Positions 19,901-27,452 are shown, counted from the first letter of the stretch. The stretch: 44,188 nucleotides of DNA from Candidatus Effluviviaceae Genus I sp. (GCA_016867725.1 VGIX01000015.1:1-44188); one strand, 5' to 3'. Notes: a model not told the origin generated them from the sequence alone. A program made the numbers and translations.

Positions 19901-20119
19901 TTCTTCCTGCCCGCACAGGCGGAGGTCGCGCTCTCCGTGTACGACGTGCGCGGGCGGCTGGTGCGCGAGCTGGCGCGCGGCCCGTTCGGGCCGGGGGAGC
20001 ACGAGGTCGTCTGGGACGGCAGGGACGCGCGGGGCAGGCCCGCCGCGGCCGGGGTCTATCTCTGCAGGGCCACGGGGCCGGAGTGGAAGGCAGAGGGGAA
20101 GATCGTGCTGCTTCGCTGA
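16931..20119 (+). CDS. Secreted GH57-family glycosidase with starch-binding-like module and FlgD-Ig/T9SS-type tail
   Basis: 1062-aa exported multidomain enzyme. An N-terminal hydrophobic segment (about 18-36) ends VVVSC, so Cys36 could be a lipoprotein site. The GH57 catalytic domain opens with LWHMHQP (47-51). It has the nucleophile region GFFPAEMCFSERLIP (Glu209) and the acid region LFAHDGDNAW (Asp347/Asp349). GH57 enzymes act on alpha-glucans such as starch or glycogen. Around 685-790 lies a beta module (WWEPTAPEAGGTLTVFYD, ending WHVTVSG) like CBM25-type starch-binding domains. A DOMON/glucodextranase-like module (about 790-960) follows. Residues from about 980 form a FlgD-Ig-like domain (SRPNPTRGTAVVGF, YDVRGRLVRELARG, GVYLCRATG) of the type used by type IX secretion. 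GH57 is usually intracellular, so the export signals are notable. The start at 16931 is the best fit to the signal peptide, but its ribosome site is poor. Confidence 0.85.
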   Translation: MGGSSNRTASTALAARPPAVALAAALVVLAWVVVSCAAPIHTTYLWHMHQPIYWPDLSAWEGNAYEKAYETIVLGHSESDETEIFSKADRVGDYQWYPRDALHSILDIPDAGAQVSFAGSLIENITSLAANGWMGGLYAPNWYAKYREARGWTTSGGRTRCDIVLVGHHHAINPLMDENAFRKEIQVQKAVHPQAWGDSNFSLGFFPAEMCFSERLIPVLAEEGIEWSIVPDIHIARACANYPYNANQDNCDPPNRADQINPAQPYYYGIYISRGVTVKVPPPYGFRPHYARYVDPSTGEESRIVVVPAANALSWNEGYGMYGTGEIDAMASYNDPARPMLVLFAHDGDNAWSGGYSYWYENVSSFSHAAVAQGYEPTTVAQYLADHPVEWSDVVHVEDGGWVNADGDFGSPQFINWNWPLHDASGAFDIPNGWALDERNWAVLTAAQNRVETAEAIAGSAAPAKIQRPSLGASNAEKAWHFLLAGYESGYMYYGSALDFEIKPTLACNNAVSYADPVIAGGTDTVAPTIWVPQRLPWNPGGYGGGSLWGYPGGSGALMTQDFHVWTFVYDVSGVASAVLTYRLDDDGVNPMSTDVNETYAGGPGVGPWQSVAMVRRSFPAGNVWGDPGVSFTVMPQYIADQYTAHMTGFADVLIDYYVEATDSLGHVKRSPIQHVWVGSGGGGSDPCVWWEPTAPEAGGTLTVFYDLGCRGVLPSGTNPTRIHIGHSGWQGIVSPDPAMTWDAGADAWRYSYTVPANATSVDFVFTDGAGRWDNNGGADWHVTVSGATGPGFVMDGQLDAGAELAASGPNLSLYVGFDGAWLYVATQGVAATTGLDHFVLVDLDPSGSRAAPWAKAGTVAGWDHFLGNEDNNNWCGWFNASEAVFNSPSAVKASGAYLEGTLDLAALFGALPDSVLVAAAAYASPDGGALATQAPAGDGNGHVERQEYFVWRRVGTGVADGAPEGPPRPAAPALRQSRPNPTRGTAVVGFFLPAQAEVALSVYDVRGRLVRELARGPFGPGEHEVVWDGRDARGRPAAAGVYLCRATGPEWKAEGKIVLLR

Positions 20120-20151
20120 CGCAGCGCGAGGACATCCGGAGGAGAGACACG

Positions 20152-20820
20152 ATGAGGCATCACATCTGCGTTACGGCGCTCGTCCTTGTGATGTGTGCGT
20201 CGGCCGCCCACGGATTCGGGTTCATGGGCGGGCCGGGGCCGGGCATCGGCCTCGGGTTCACGCCGGTCGTCGGCGCTTGGGCCGAGTACAAGACGACCTC
20301 GGCCGGCGAGGAGTCCGCGACCATCCGCTTCGCCATCGTGGGGCAGGAGGGCGACGCCTTCTGGTACGAGATGGCCACCGCGATGGGCGACGAGGGCGAG
20401 GTCATCACGAAGATGCTCGTGGAGGGCGACCCCCTGGACCAGCCGCGGATCCTCAGGATGATCATCAAGGGCGGCGGCGAGCCCGCGATGGAGCTGCCCG
20501 TCGACACGCTCCTCGCCGGCGCGGACGAGGAACAGCCGATGCCGGAGACCGCGCTCACCGAGCTGGGGGTCGAGACCGTCACCGTCCCCGCCGGCACGTT
20601 CAAGACCCGGCACGTGGGGGCCGCGCAGGACGGCGATGCCACAGGCGAGATGTGGCTTGCGTCGGAGGTCGGCCCCTACCAGGTCGTGCGGCTGGTGGCC
20701 GAGAACATGGAGATGGTCCTCGTCGCGCACGGCGACGGCGCGGCGAGCCGCATCACCGAGACGCCGGTGAAGTTCGAGATCCCGGTCTTCCCGGTTGACC
20801 TGCCGGAAGAGGGGGAGTGA
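20152..20820 (+). CDS. Exported protein of unknown function
   Basis: 222 aa with a clear signal peptide (residues 1-21, ALVLVMCASAAHG) and a GGAGGAG site. The mature part starts with a Gly-Pro-rich stretch (FGFMGGPGPGIGLGF). A beta-rich region follows with GAWAEYKTTSAGEESATIRF, then VETVTVPAGTFKTRHV and GEMWLASEVGPYQVVRLVA. This layout recalls DUF3108/LolA-like single-domain periplasmic proteins in which 'VPAGTF' is a frequent turn, but the match is too weak to name. It lies 32 nt after the GH57 gene and is probably co-transcribed, so a role alongside polysaccharide use is possible. Confidence 0.7.
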   Translation: MRHHICVTALVLVMCASAAHGFGFMGGPGPGIGLGFTPVVGAWAEYKTTSAGEESATIRFAIVGQEGDAFWYEMATAMGDEGEVITKMLVEGDPLDQPRILRMIIKGGGEPAMELPVDTLLAGADEEQPMPETALTELGVETVTVPAGTFKTRHVGAAQDGDATGEMWLASEVGPYQVVRLVAENMEMVLVAHGDGAASRITETPVKFEIPVFPVDLPEEGE

Positions 20821-20844
20821 GAGGCGGCCCGAGCCGGCCGTGCG

Positions 20845-21954
20845 TCACACCCCCGTGAACGCCCGTCCGAGGTTGACGTACCACAGCCCGAGCGCCTGGC
20901 GCGCCGCGCCGTTGCCCGCGCGGAGCCCCGTGTCGCGCCAGAACCGAATGGTCGCGGCGTTGGACTGGTACTGCAGGTCCGACTGCCACGCGTCGTCGAA
21001 GTCCCTCGCGAAGAACCACACCAGGAACCTCGCGCCGAGCATCTCGCAGTCCTCGATCACACGCTCGAGGTAGTTGAGCTGGGTCTCCTCATCGGCGGCG
21101 ATGCTGTACCACGCCGGCGGGCCCACGGGCTCCGCCGGCCATCCGGTCTCCGCGACGGCGAACGGCTTCGCCGGCGCGAGCGCCGACAGGGCCGAGAAGT
21201 AGTCGCCGCGCAGGAAACGCGGGTTCTCGAGCGGCGCGGTGAATGGGTAGCCGGAGACGGCTACCATGTCCGTCCACGGCAGCACCGCCGCGATGGCGTT
21301 GGCCTGAATGCCCGGCGAGGCGTGGTAGGTGTCCGCCTGGAGCGTGAGGAACACCGGCAGGTCGGGGTGGCCCGCCTTGAGGTTCTGGTAGACCTCGGAG
21401 ACGAGCGTGACGAACGCGCTCCACTTCTGCGGCGCGAGCGCGGCGAGCACGTTTGCCTCGATGCCGCAGGCGAAGTAGTCGGGGTCGAAGCGGTCGATCA
21501 TGTCCTCGCAGTACGCCGTGAACGCCGTGATGACCTCGGGGGCGTCGAACGCGTACGAGCTCCAGGGGGCGGGGAGCGGCTCGTTCGCCGCGCCTCCGCG
21601 ACGGAGCGCGAGGCCGTCACGGGAAGGCGAGAGGGGCGTCACCGCGACGTAGACGACGTGGGAGGACAGAAGCTGCGAGGCGGCGAAGGCCAGATCGCTC
21701 TCGAAGCCGGCCGCGTAGGGCGTCCCGTCGAGCGCCTCCTGCCACGGCACGCCGCCGTCGAAGTGCAGCACGATGAGATCGCCGTCGCCATGGATGGTGC
21801 TCCAGGTGTCGTAGACGGCCTGCGTCGTGAAGGCGTACGGGAAGTCCGAGAATCCCATGGCGTACGTGCGAGCGGGACCGGACGGCCCCAGGACCGAGCA
21901 GGACGCACACAGGACCATCGCCCCGAGCGCGAGCAGCGGCTTGAGAGCCCTCAT
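20845..21954 (-). CDS. Putative glycoside hydrolase (clan GH-A / GH53-like) lipoprotein
   Basis: 369 aa. The ATG at 21954 follows GGGAGGG. The signal peptide ends VLCASC with candidate lipid-anchor Cys19. The body looks like a (beta/alpha)8 glycosidase: SHVVYVAVTPLS, then FACGIEANVLAAL (Glu166, the position of the acid/base after strand 4), DMVAVSGYPF, and FAVAETGWPAEP (Glu269, the position of the nucleophile after strand 7), followed by FLVWFFARDFDD. These features fit clan GH-A, and the 'AETGWP' and 'SGYP' motifs are like GH53 galactanases. The substrate is not known. It converges with the exported unknown at 20152 (24-nt gap). A terminator hairpin separates it from the YHS gene upstream. 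Confidence 0.7.
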   Translation of the reverse strand: MRALKPLLALGAMVLCASCSVLGPSGPARTYAMGFSDFPYAFTTQAVYDTWSTIHGDGDLIVLHFDGGVPWQEALDGTPYAAGFESDLAFAASQLLSSHVVYVAVTPLSPSRDGLALRRGGAANEPLPAPWSSYAFDAPEVITAFTAYCEDMIDRFDPDYFACGIEANVLAALAPQKWSAFVTLVSEVYQNLKAGHPDLPVFLTLQADTYHASPGIQANAIAAVLPWTDMVAVSGYPFTAPLENPRFLRGDYFSALSALAPAKPFAVAETGWPAEPVGPPAWYSIAADEETQLNYLERVIEDCEMLGARFLVWFFARDFDDAWQSDLQYQSNAATIRFWRDTGLRAGNGAARQALGLWYVNLGRAFTGV

Positions 21955-21976
21955 GGCGCCCTCCCTTCGCAGGCCC

Positions 21977-22006
21977 ATCGTAGCATCACGATCTTCTCCG
22001 CCACAA
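21977..22006 (-). promoter_or_regulatory. Possible promoter of the GH-A-like lipoprotein gene
   Basis: Minus strand: TTGTGG (22001-22006), 18 bp, TACGAT (21977-21982). Leader of about 17 nt before the ATG at 21954. It lies just past the terminator of the YHS gene. Confidence 0.4.
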
Positions 22007-22042
22007 CCGCCGCATCAACCGCGCACTGCCATCCCGGGAGCA

Positions 22043-22074
22043 ACAACGGGGCGGCGATGGCGCCGCCCCGTTGT
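22043..22074 (-). terminator. Terminator of the YHS lipoprotein gene
   Basis: Perfect 14-bp stem with a 4-nt loop (arms 22043-22056 and 22061-22074), 28 nt after the stop codon on the minus strand. Only two or three U follow it, but the stem is very stable. Confidence 0.7.
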
Positions 22075-22101
22075 GCTGTTCTCGCGCGTGACTCTGCTTC
22101 G

Positions 22102-22422
22102 TTACTGCGTGGCCGTCTCGCCCTCTGCCGCCGGCGGCGTCACGTACGTCGTCGGGGCCGCCGTGAACTTGTCGCGGCACTCGGCGCAGCAGAAGTCGTA
22201 GGTCTTGCCCTCGTACTCCGCGGTGAACTCGCCGGGCGTTGCGACGGACGCGCCGCACACGGGGCAGGTCAACGCCACCTGCTCTGTCGCGGGGGCCTCG
22301 GTCTCGGTCACGGGCTGCTGCTCGGTCGCAGGCGTCTCCTGCTTCTGCTGGCAGCCGGGCATGCACACGAGCGCAACCGCAAACACGACGAGAACCGCCC
22401 CGATGGTCCTGTTCCTCACCAC
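22102..22422 (-). CDS. YHS-domain lipoprotein
   Basis: 106 aa. The N-terminal hydrophobic segment ends CMPGC (Cys24), a plausible lipid-anchor site. It is followed by a Thr/Glu/Pro-rich linker (QETPATEQQPVTETEAPATE). The C-terminal YHS-type domain has LTCPVCGASVAT, YEGKTYDFCCAECRDKF and thus four or five cysteines arranged as in metal-binding YHS/TRASH domains. These bind heavy metals and occur in metal sensors, transporters and periplasmic chaperones. Start is GTG at 22422, with GAGGAGGTGA upstream; the adjacent GTG at 22419 is also possible. Confidence 0.8.
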   Translation of the reverse strand: MVRNRTIGAVLVVFAVALVCMPGCQQKQETPATEQQPVTETEAPATEQVALTCPVCGASVATPGEFTAEYEGKTYDFCCAECRDKFTAAPTTYVTPPAAEGETATQ

Positions 22423-22536
22423 CTACTCACCTCCTCAAGAGTCCTGTGAGCACGCGGTCCTGAACGCGTTTCTCACGCTTGCGGCATCGGTGTCGCGCTG
22501 AACGACGCCGTCAGGTGCGCCGAACTGTTGCGCGGC

Positions 22537-22566
22537 AGAATACCGTGAGTGTGCCGGAATGCGCAA
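22537..22566 (-). promoter_or_regulatory. Possible promoter of the YHS gene
   Basis: Minus strand: TTGCGC (22561-22566), 18 bp, TATTCT (22537-22542), giving a leader of about 108 nt. It lies in the 323-bp divergent region 22423-22745, which otherwise holds only the pckA promoter; no small gene or RNA was recognised there. Confidence 0.4.
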
Positions 22567-22661
22567 GGGGAATGTTGGGCGGCGGGCAACCATGAAGGGA
22601 CTCGGCACCGATTATGATGCACAGTCACGAAATCGGGAGCGGAAATCGGCCCTGTTGCGGG

Positions 22662-22690
22662 TTTACACGGCCTCCGGCGGCCCTTATCAT
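22662..22690 (+). promoter_or_regulatory. Promoter of pckA
   Basis: TTTACA (22662-22667), 17 bp, TATCAT (22685-22690): five of six consensus bases in each box. The leader is about 49 nt to the ATG at 22746. Confidence 0.7.
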
Positions 22691-22745
22691 GGCCGGCAGC
22701 GCGTTTGCTGAGCGACCGGCCACAGCGATCATCCGGGGGGAACCG

Positions 22746-24398
22746 ATGTCCTTGGAGCGGAGACTGACCGAGCTTCTCAGAGCCCACGGGGGCGTCCGAC
22801 GGAACATGCCGCGCGAGCGGATGATCCGCGAGGCCGTCGCGAACCGGGAGGCCATCCCGGCGGCGTGCGGAGCGCTCGCGACGTGGACGCCGCCGGAGTC
22901 CACGGGGCGGAGTCCCAAGGACACCTACATGGTCCGCCGTCCTGAGAGCGAAGCGACCATCGACTGGACGAGCGCGAACAACATCCCGATGGAGCCCTCC
23001 ACGTTCGACATGCTCGTGGACGACGCGCTTGCCGCGCTTGCTGACGCGGACCGCGTCTACGTCACCGAGCGCGTCGTCGGCGCCGACCCCGCCTACGCCC
23101 TTCCCGTGCACGTCGTGGGAGACTTCGCGCTCACGGCGCTCTTCGTGGACAACATGTTCCGGCCTTGGTCGGAGGAGATCGTCGCGCGCAGCGCGTTCCG
23201 CGACAGGCACTTCACGCTCCTCGTCCTTCCGTACCGCAAGCTGGACCCTGCGCGCTACGAGGGGAGGCTCAGAGTCGACCCGAGGCTCGGTCACACCTCC
23301 ACGCTGGCCGTGGCCATGGACTTCGATCGCAGGATCGGCGTTGTCTGTGGCTCGGCGTACTGCGGCAGCGTGAAGAAGCTCATCTTCACGGTGATGAACT
23401 ACATGCTGCCCGCGGAGGGCATCCTCCCCATCCACTGCAGCGCGAACGAGGGGCCGAAGGGCGACTGCGCGCTTCTCCTGGGGCTCTCGGGCACGGGGAA
23501 GACCACGCTCTCCGCGGACCCGTCGCGGGCGCTTCTTGGCGACGACGAGCACGGGTGGAGCGACAACGGCATCGCCAACTTCGAGTTCGGGTGCTACGCG
23601 AAGCTCATCAACCTGAACCCGGACAAGGAGCCCGAGATCTACCGCGCGTGCTTCCACGAGGCCCCGGTCGAGAGACACGGTGCGATCATTGAGAACGCCA
23701 TGATGTACCCGGACGGGAGATTCGACCTCCACGACGAGCGGCTGACGCCGAACTCGAGGGGGTCGTACCCGCTGTCGTATCTCACGAACACGAAGGCCTC
23801 GAGCACGTCGTCGCACCCGAGGACGATCCTCTTCCTCACGGCCGACGCGAACGGCGTGCTGCCCCCGATCGCGCGGTTGTCGCGCGAGCAGGCGATGCTC
23901 TGGTTCCTCATGGGCTACACGAGCAAGCTCGCCGGGACCGAGACGGGCATCGTGGACCCCGTGAGCACGTTCTCGCGGTTCTTCGGATCGCCGTTCATGC
24001 CGAGGAACCCCGACGTGTACGCCACCATGCTCGGCCAGCGGATGGACAGGCACGGAGCGACGGTCTATCTCGTGAACACCGGGTGGACCGGCGGGCCGTT
24101 CGGGGTCGGGAAGCGGTTCGACATCAACCTCACGCGGCGGATGGTGAGCGCGGCGCTCTCCGGTGAGCTTGCGTCGGCGGAGTACGAGTGCGACCCGTTC
24201 TTCAAGGTGGGCGTGCCGACGTCGTGCCCGGGCATCGAGGGTCCATCGGTGTTGCGCCCGTCGAACACCTGGGCGGACCCGAAGGCGTACGAGGAACGTG
24301 CGAGGAAGCTCGCGGGCGAGTTCGCGGGGAGCTACACGAAGGCGTACGGCGACAAGGGCATCGATGCTGCCGTGGCGGCTGAGTGCCCCGGCCGGTGA
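22746..24398 (+). CDS. pckA: Phosphoenolpyruvate carboxykinase (ATP)
   Basis: Interconverts oxaloacetate + ATP with PEP + ADP + CO2, the gateway to gluconeogenesis. The 550-aa product has the kinase-1 motif GLSGTGKTTLSADP (Lys252), kinase-2 LLGDDEHGWSDNGIANFEFG, the substrate loop RLGHTST, and YAKLINL. These are typical of the ATP class, not the GTP class. Length is slightly above the usual 530-540 aa because of the N-terminus. The ATG at 22746 was preferred over upstream ATGs because the promoter at 22662-22690 would not transcribe the earliest ones and the family N-terminus begins here. The TonB receptor gene follows 36 nt later. Confidence 0.95.
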   Translation: MSLERRLTELLRAHGGVRRNMPRERMIREAVANREAIPAACGALATWTPPESTGRSPKDTYMVRRPESEATIDWTSANNIPMEPSTFDMLVDDALAALADADRVYVTERVVGADPAYALPVHVVGDFALTALFVDNMFRPWSEEIVARSAFRDRHFTLLVLPYRKLDPARYEGRLRVDPRLGHTSTLAVAMDFDRRIGVVCGSAYCGSVKKLIFTVMNYMLPAEGILPIHCSANEGPKGDCALLLGLSGTGKTTLSADPSRALLGDDEHGWSDNGIANFEFGCYAKLINLNPDKEPEIYRACFHEAPVERHGAIIENAMMYPDGRFDLHDERLTPNSRGSYPLSYLTNTKASSTSSHPRTILFLTADANGVLPPIARLSREQAMLWFLMGYTSKLAGTETGIVDPVSTFSRFFGSPFMPRNPDVYATMLGQRMDRHGATVYLVNTGWTGGPFGVGKRFDINLTRRMVSAALSGELASAEYECDPFFKVGVPTSCPGIEGPSVLRPSNTWADPKAYEERARKLAGEFAGSYTKAYGDKGIDAAVAAECPGR

Positions 24399-24434
24399 GT
24401 GCGCACGGTCGTCGGAGTTCGGGAGGAGGACGAC

Positions 24435-26231
24435 ATGGGGTTCCGCGCGTTGATCCTGGCGGTCGGGCTCTGGTGCGCAGCCGTCGCGCTCGGCGTCGCG
24501 CCGGTTGCGGCCGGTGATGTCCCCGTTGACACGCTCGAGCCTGAGGCGGCGGCGCCCGGGCCCGCCGAGTACCTGATGAGCGAGGTCCTCGTCGTGGCGG
24601 ACCGTCCGGAGCGGTTCGACGCGTTCGGGCCCGGCGCGGTCGTCGCCGAGGGCGCGCGCGTGAGCCGCTCGCTCGCGCTCGCGGAGCACGCCGCGGTCGG
24701 CGACTACGGGACGAGCGCGTTCCCCTCGTTCCGGGGGCTGCCCGCCGAGCACGTCGCGATCGAGTACGACGGCGTTCCCCTCAACAGCGTCCAGAACGGG
24801 ACGTTCGACCTCGCGCTCCTGGACCTCCTCGGCGGGGAGGCGACCGTGGCGCGCGGGCCGTTCGCGTGGCTCGGAGCGTCGGGGGCGTCGCAGGCCGCCA
24901 TCGCGGTGGCGCCGAGCGCGCCGTCGGGGGTCTCGCTGGCCGCGTCCGCGGGCGGGAACGGGGGCGCGGTGGCCATGGGCGTGGGCGGCGCGGGATGGAG
25001 CGCGTCGCTCTCGGCGCTCGGCGAGGACCTGCCCCGCGACGGGGCGAGCCTCACGGGCTGGTCGTGCCGCGCGACGGCGGCCACGGTCGCGGGCGAGCTG
25101 GGCGTGACCTACCTCGACGCGCGACGCGGGCTCCCGGGGGCGGCCGACGCGCCGTGGTCTGCGGGCGTCCTCGACGACGAGATCGTCCTGGCGAGGTTCC
25201 GCCTTCGGGAGATCGGCCGGGCGCGTCCGACGGTCTACGCGACGCGGCACGAGCAGCGCTACGAGGACTCGTTCTCATCGCCGACGCACGTCGTGTCGTC
25301 CGCGGGCGCGGTGCTCGCCGCGGACATCACGCCCGAGGGCCCTGTGCGGTCGCTCGTGGCCGCCTCGTACGACGTGAGCAGGCTCGACAGCCACGATCCG
25401 TGGAACGCGGACATCGGGCGCCGGTCGCGGGGGAGCGGCAGCGTGGTCGCGCGCGCGGCGGCGGGGCGGAGCGTCCTCCGGTGCGCGGCGCAGTGCGGAC
25501 TTGCGCACACGACCGACTTCGGCGCGGCCGGCTCCGGCGCGCTCGGGATCGCGGCCGTGGGGCGACAGGCGCGCGCGTGGGCGTCGGTCGGCACCGCGTA
25601 CCGCCCGCCGACGATGAACGAGCTCCACTGGCCCGCCGACCCGTGGACCGAGGGGAACCCGGACCTCAGCCCCGAGCGCGTCGTCACGGTCGAGGCCGGG
25701 GGCCGCGCGACCGCGGGCTCCGTGGGCGTCGGGATCACGGCCTACCGGTCGAGCGCGAGCGACCTCATTGTCTGGAGCGAGTCCGGGGGCGTCTGGCGGC
25801 CGGAGAACGTCGGGGAGGCCGCGCTCTCGGGCGTCGAGTTCGACGCGTCGGCGCGGCTCGGGCCGCTCACGCTCTCGTACGCGGCGGACCTCGCGTCGGC
25901 CCGGGACGAGGGGTCCGGGCTCGATCTTCCATACCGCCCCCGCGCGCAGCACACGCTCGCGGCGGAGGCGGGCGTGGGGCGGGCGCGTCTTGAGGCGCGC
26001 CTCAGGCGCTCGGGCGAGGTCTTCACGGACGCGGCGAACACGCAGACGCTCGCCGGCCACACCGTGGTGGACGCGGCCGTCGAACTCGCTCTGCCGATCG
26101 AGGGCCTGAGCATGAGCGTCGAGGGCTGGAACCTCTTCGACGAGCGCTACGAGACGCGCCGGGGCTACGAGCTCTCGGGGCGCGTTCTGCGCGCGGCGCT
26201 TCTCATCACGCAGTCGCAGAAGCCGTGGTAG
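24435..26231 (+). CDS. TonB-dependent outer-membrane receptor (BtuB/vitamin-type)
   Basis: 598-aa receptor with a signal peptide (residues 1-29, ending GVAPVAAGD) and a GGAGGA site. The plug domain covers about 50-170: VLVVADRPERFDAFG, then SFRGLPAEHVAIEYDGVPLN (typical 'RG...V.V..DGVP' plug signature) and EATVARGPFAWLGASG. The barrel follows, with SVGTAYRPPTMNELHWPADP and GNPDLSPERVVTVEAG, both typical of vitamin/siderophore receptors, and LEARLRRSGEVFTDAANTQT near the end. It ends with an aromatic residue. The ligand is not readable, and no cobalamin riboswitch was recognised upstream. The last 67 bp overlap the 3' end of the minus-strand membrane protein gene. Confidence 0.88.
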   Translation: MGFRALILAVGLWCAAVALGVAPVAAGDVPVDTLEPEAAAPGPAEYLMSEVLVVADRPERFDAFGPGAVVAEGARVSRSLALAEHAAVGDYGTSAFPSFRGLPAEHVAIEYDGVPLNSVQNGTFDLALLDLLGGEATVARGPFAWLGASGASQAAIAVAPSAPSGVSLAASAGGNGGAVAMGVGGAGWSASLSALGEDLPRDGASLTGWSCRATAATVAGELGVTYLDARRGLPGAADAPWSAGVLDDEIVLARFRLREIGRARPTVYATRHEQRYEDSFSSPTHVVSSAGAVLAADITPEGPVRSLVAASYDVSRLDSHDPWNADIGRRSRGSGSVVARAAAGRSVLRCAAQCGLAHTTDFGAAGSGALGIAAVGRQARAWASVGTAYRPPTMNELHWPADPWTEGNPDLSPERVVTVEAGGRATAGSVGVGITAYRSSASDLIVWSESGGVWRPENVGEAALSGVEFDASARLGPLTLSYAADLASARDEGSGLDLPYRPRAQHTLAAEAGVGRARLEARLRRSGEVFTDAANTQTLAGHTVVDAAVELALPIEGLSMSVEGWNLFDERYETRRGYELSGRVLRAALLITQSQKPW

Positions 26232-26554
26232 ATGGCGCAGATGCCCCCGAAGAGCGTGATGAACCCCCAGAAGAGCGGCCGCCCGAAGACGTGCGCCGGG
26301 ACAGGCTTGGAGTAGGGCAGCAGGTACACCCCCCAGGTGATGAGATACGCCCCCATCACGACCAGCGCGTGCCCGAGCACGATGGTCGCCGTGCGCCCTC
26401 CGCGCCAGCCGAGATACGTGAGCGCGCAGCCGCTGAGGAGCGGCACGAGCGTGTGGGCGGATCGCGAGGCGACGGCGCCCCACGCTCCGAACGCGATGAG
26501 CGCAAGGCCCAGGATGAACGTGACGGGTCCGCTGATGCGTCTCGATGCAGGCAT
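26165..26554 (-). CDS. Small integral membrane protein (four predicted helices)
   Basis: 129 aa, unknown function. Four hydrophobic segments are visible: ISGPVTFILGLALIAFGAWG, TLVPLLSGCALTYLGW, ATIVLGHALVVMGAYLITWG and FWGFITLFGGICAIYHGF. A basic N-terminus (PASRRI) and a basic C-terminus (RSAARRTR) flank them. The ATG has GGGGAGGA upstream and a promoter with a perfect TTGACA, which argues that the gene is real despite overlapping the TonB-receptor gene tail to tail by 67 bp. No family was recognised. Confidence 0.68.
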   Translation of the reverse strand: MPASRRISGPVTFILGLALIAFGAWGAVASRSAHTLVPLLSGCALTYLGWRGGRTATIVLGHALVVMGAYLITWGVYLLPYSKPVPAHVFGRPLFWGFITLFGGICAIYHGFCDCVMRSAARRTRPESS

Positions 26555-26614
26555 GTTCGTCCTCCCCGGCGCGCAGCGCACCGATCCTCGGGTGCTCGGT
26601 TACGGTTGCGGAGG

Positions 26615-26644
26615 AGCATCGGCCCCGGCCCCGCCGTGTGTCAA
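26615..26644 (-). promoter_or_regulatory. Possible promoter of the small membrane protein gene
   Basis: Minus strand: perfect TTGACA (26639-26644), 18 bp, GATGCT (26615-26620; weak -10). The terminator hairpin at 26645-26677 abuts its upstream side. Confidence 0.4.
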
Positions 26645-26677
26645 GGGGCATCCGGCAGCCTGCCGGATGCCCTTTTT
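26645..26677 (+). terminator. Rho-independent terminator (plus strand)
   Basis: 12-bp perfect stem (26646-26657 / 26661-26672), 3-nt loop, followed by five T. It is the most canonical terminator of the window. It stands 414 nt past the TonB-receptor stop, so a transcript ending here would run antisense over the whole minus-strand membrane protein gene. Confidence 0.85.
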
Positions 26678-26680
26678 CGA

Positions 26681-26709
26681 TTGCCACGAAGGACGCAGTC
26701 GAGTACAGG
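26681..26709 (+). promoter_or_regulatory. Possible promoter of the lpoB-like operon
   Basis: TTGCCA (26681-26686), 17 bp, TACAGG (26704-26709; weak -10). It begins right after the terminator above and about 90 nt before the first gene. Confidence 0.3.
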
Positions 26710-26800
26710 TATGGGCGCCGGAAGGACCCGGCGCCGGCGCGTTGAGCGGAGGTGCCCGCGCCGGCCGCGTTGATGTCACCTTTCGCAAGGGAGGTCTGGG

Positions 26801-27421
26801 ATGTCCGCAACAAGGCTGTTCGCTCTTGCCGCAGCGACGCTGCTCTGTGGCCTGGTCTTCGCCGGGTGCGGCGGCACCAGGGTCGCCAACGTGGATCCGA
26901 GCACCGAGGGCTACATCACGGGCCGCTGGAATGACTCCGACGCGCGCGCCGTCGCGGACGACCTCATCCCGCAGTGCCTGAACGGGGCGTGGCTCCCCGA
27001 GTTCCACGGGCAGCAGGGCGAGACGCGTCCGAGGATCGTGCTTGGCGACATCGAGAACAACACGAGCGAGCACATCAACAAGGACGTCTTCATGAACGAG
27101 CTCCAGCGCGTGCTGCTCGCGTCGGGCCGCATCCGGTTCGTGGCCGACCCCGACGTGCGCTCGGCGCTCATGGACGAGGTCGAGTGGCAGCGCCGCATGG
27201 CGCGCGGCGAGGGCGTCGCTCCGGACGTGGACCGGGGGGTGAGCGGCGCGGACTTCATGCTCATGGGGACGGTGAGCTCGATCGTGGACCAGGCCGGGAA
27301 GAAGGCCATCGTCTTCTACCAGGTGGATCTGTGGCTGACGGACCTGCGCTCGTGGGAGAAGGTCTGGTACGGCACGGCGCAGCGCAAGCACCTGGTCGAG
27401 GGCGCGAAGACGAGGTTCTAG
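26801..27421 (+). CDS. lpoB: LpoB-like penicillin-binding protein activator (lipoprotein)
   Basis: 206-aa lipoprotein; the signal peptide ends LVFAGC (Cys23). The segments EGYITGRWNDSDARAVADDL, RPRIVLGDIENNTSEHI, and VDRGVSGADFMLMGTVSSIV follow the LpoB/YcfM pattern. In Escherichia coli, LpoB is an outer-membrane lipoprotein that reaches through the wall to activate PBP1b. Here it starts a three-gene cluster with a beta-helix protein and a COG3014-like lipoprotein. The ribosome site is AAGGGAGG, 10 nt upstream of the ATG. Family membership is likely; activation of a PBP in this organism is inference. Confidence 0.85.
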   Translation: MSATRLFALAAATLLCGLVFAGCGGTRVANVDPSTEGYITGRWNDSDARAVADDLIPQCLNGAWLPEFHGQQGETRPRIVLGDIENNTSEHINKDVFMNELQRVLLASGRIRFVADPDVRSALMDEVEWQRRMARGEGVAPDVDRGVSGADFMLMGTVSSIVDQAGKKAIVFYQVDLWLTDLRSWEKVWYGTAQRKHLVEGAKTRF

Positions 27422-27452
27422 CAGTGCACGGACGATCGGGGAGGGATGCGCA

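Noticed and set aside
21322-22449. Plus-strand frame of 375 codons opposite the GH-A-like and YHS genes
   Set aside because: The two minus-strand genes have signal peptides, ribosome sites and a terminator between them; the plus frame has none of these.
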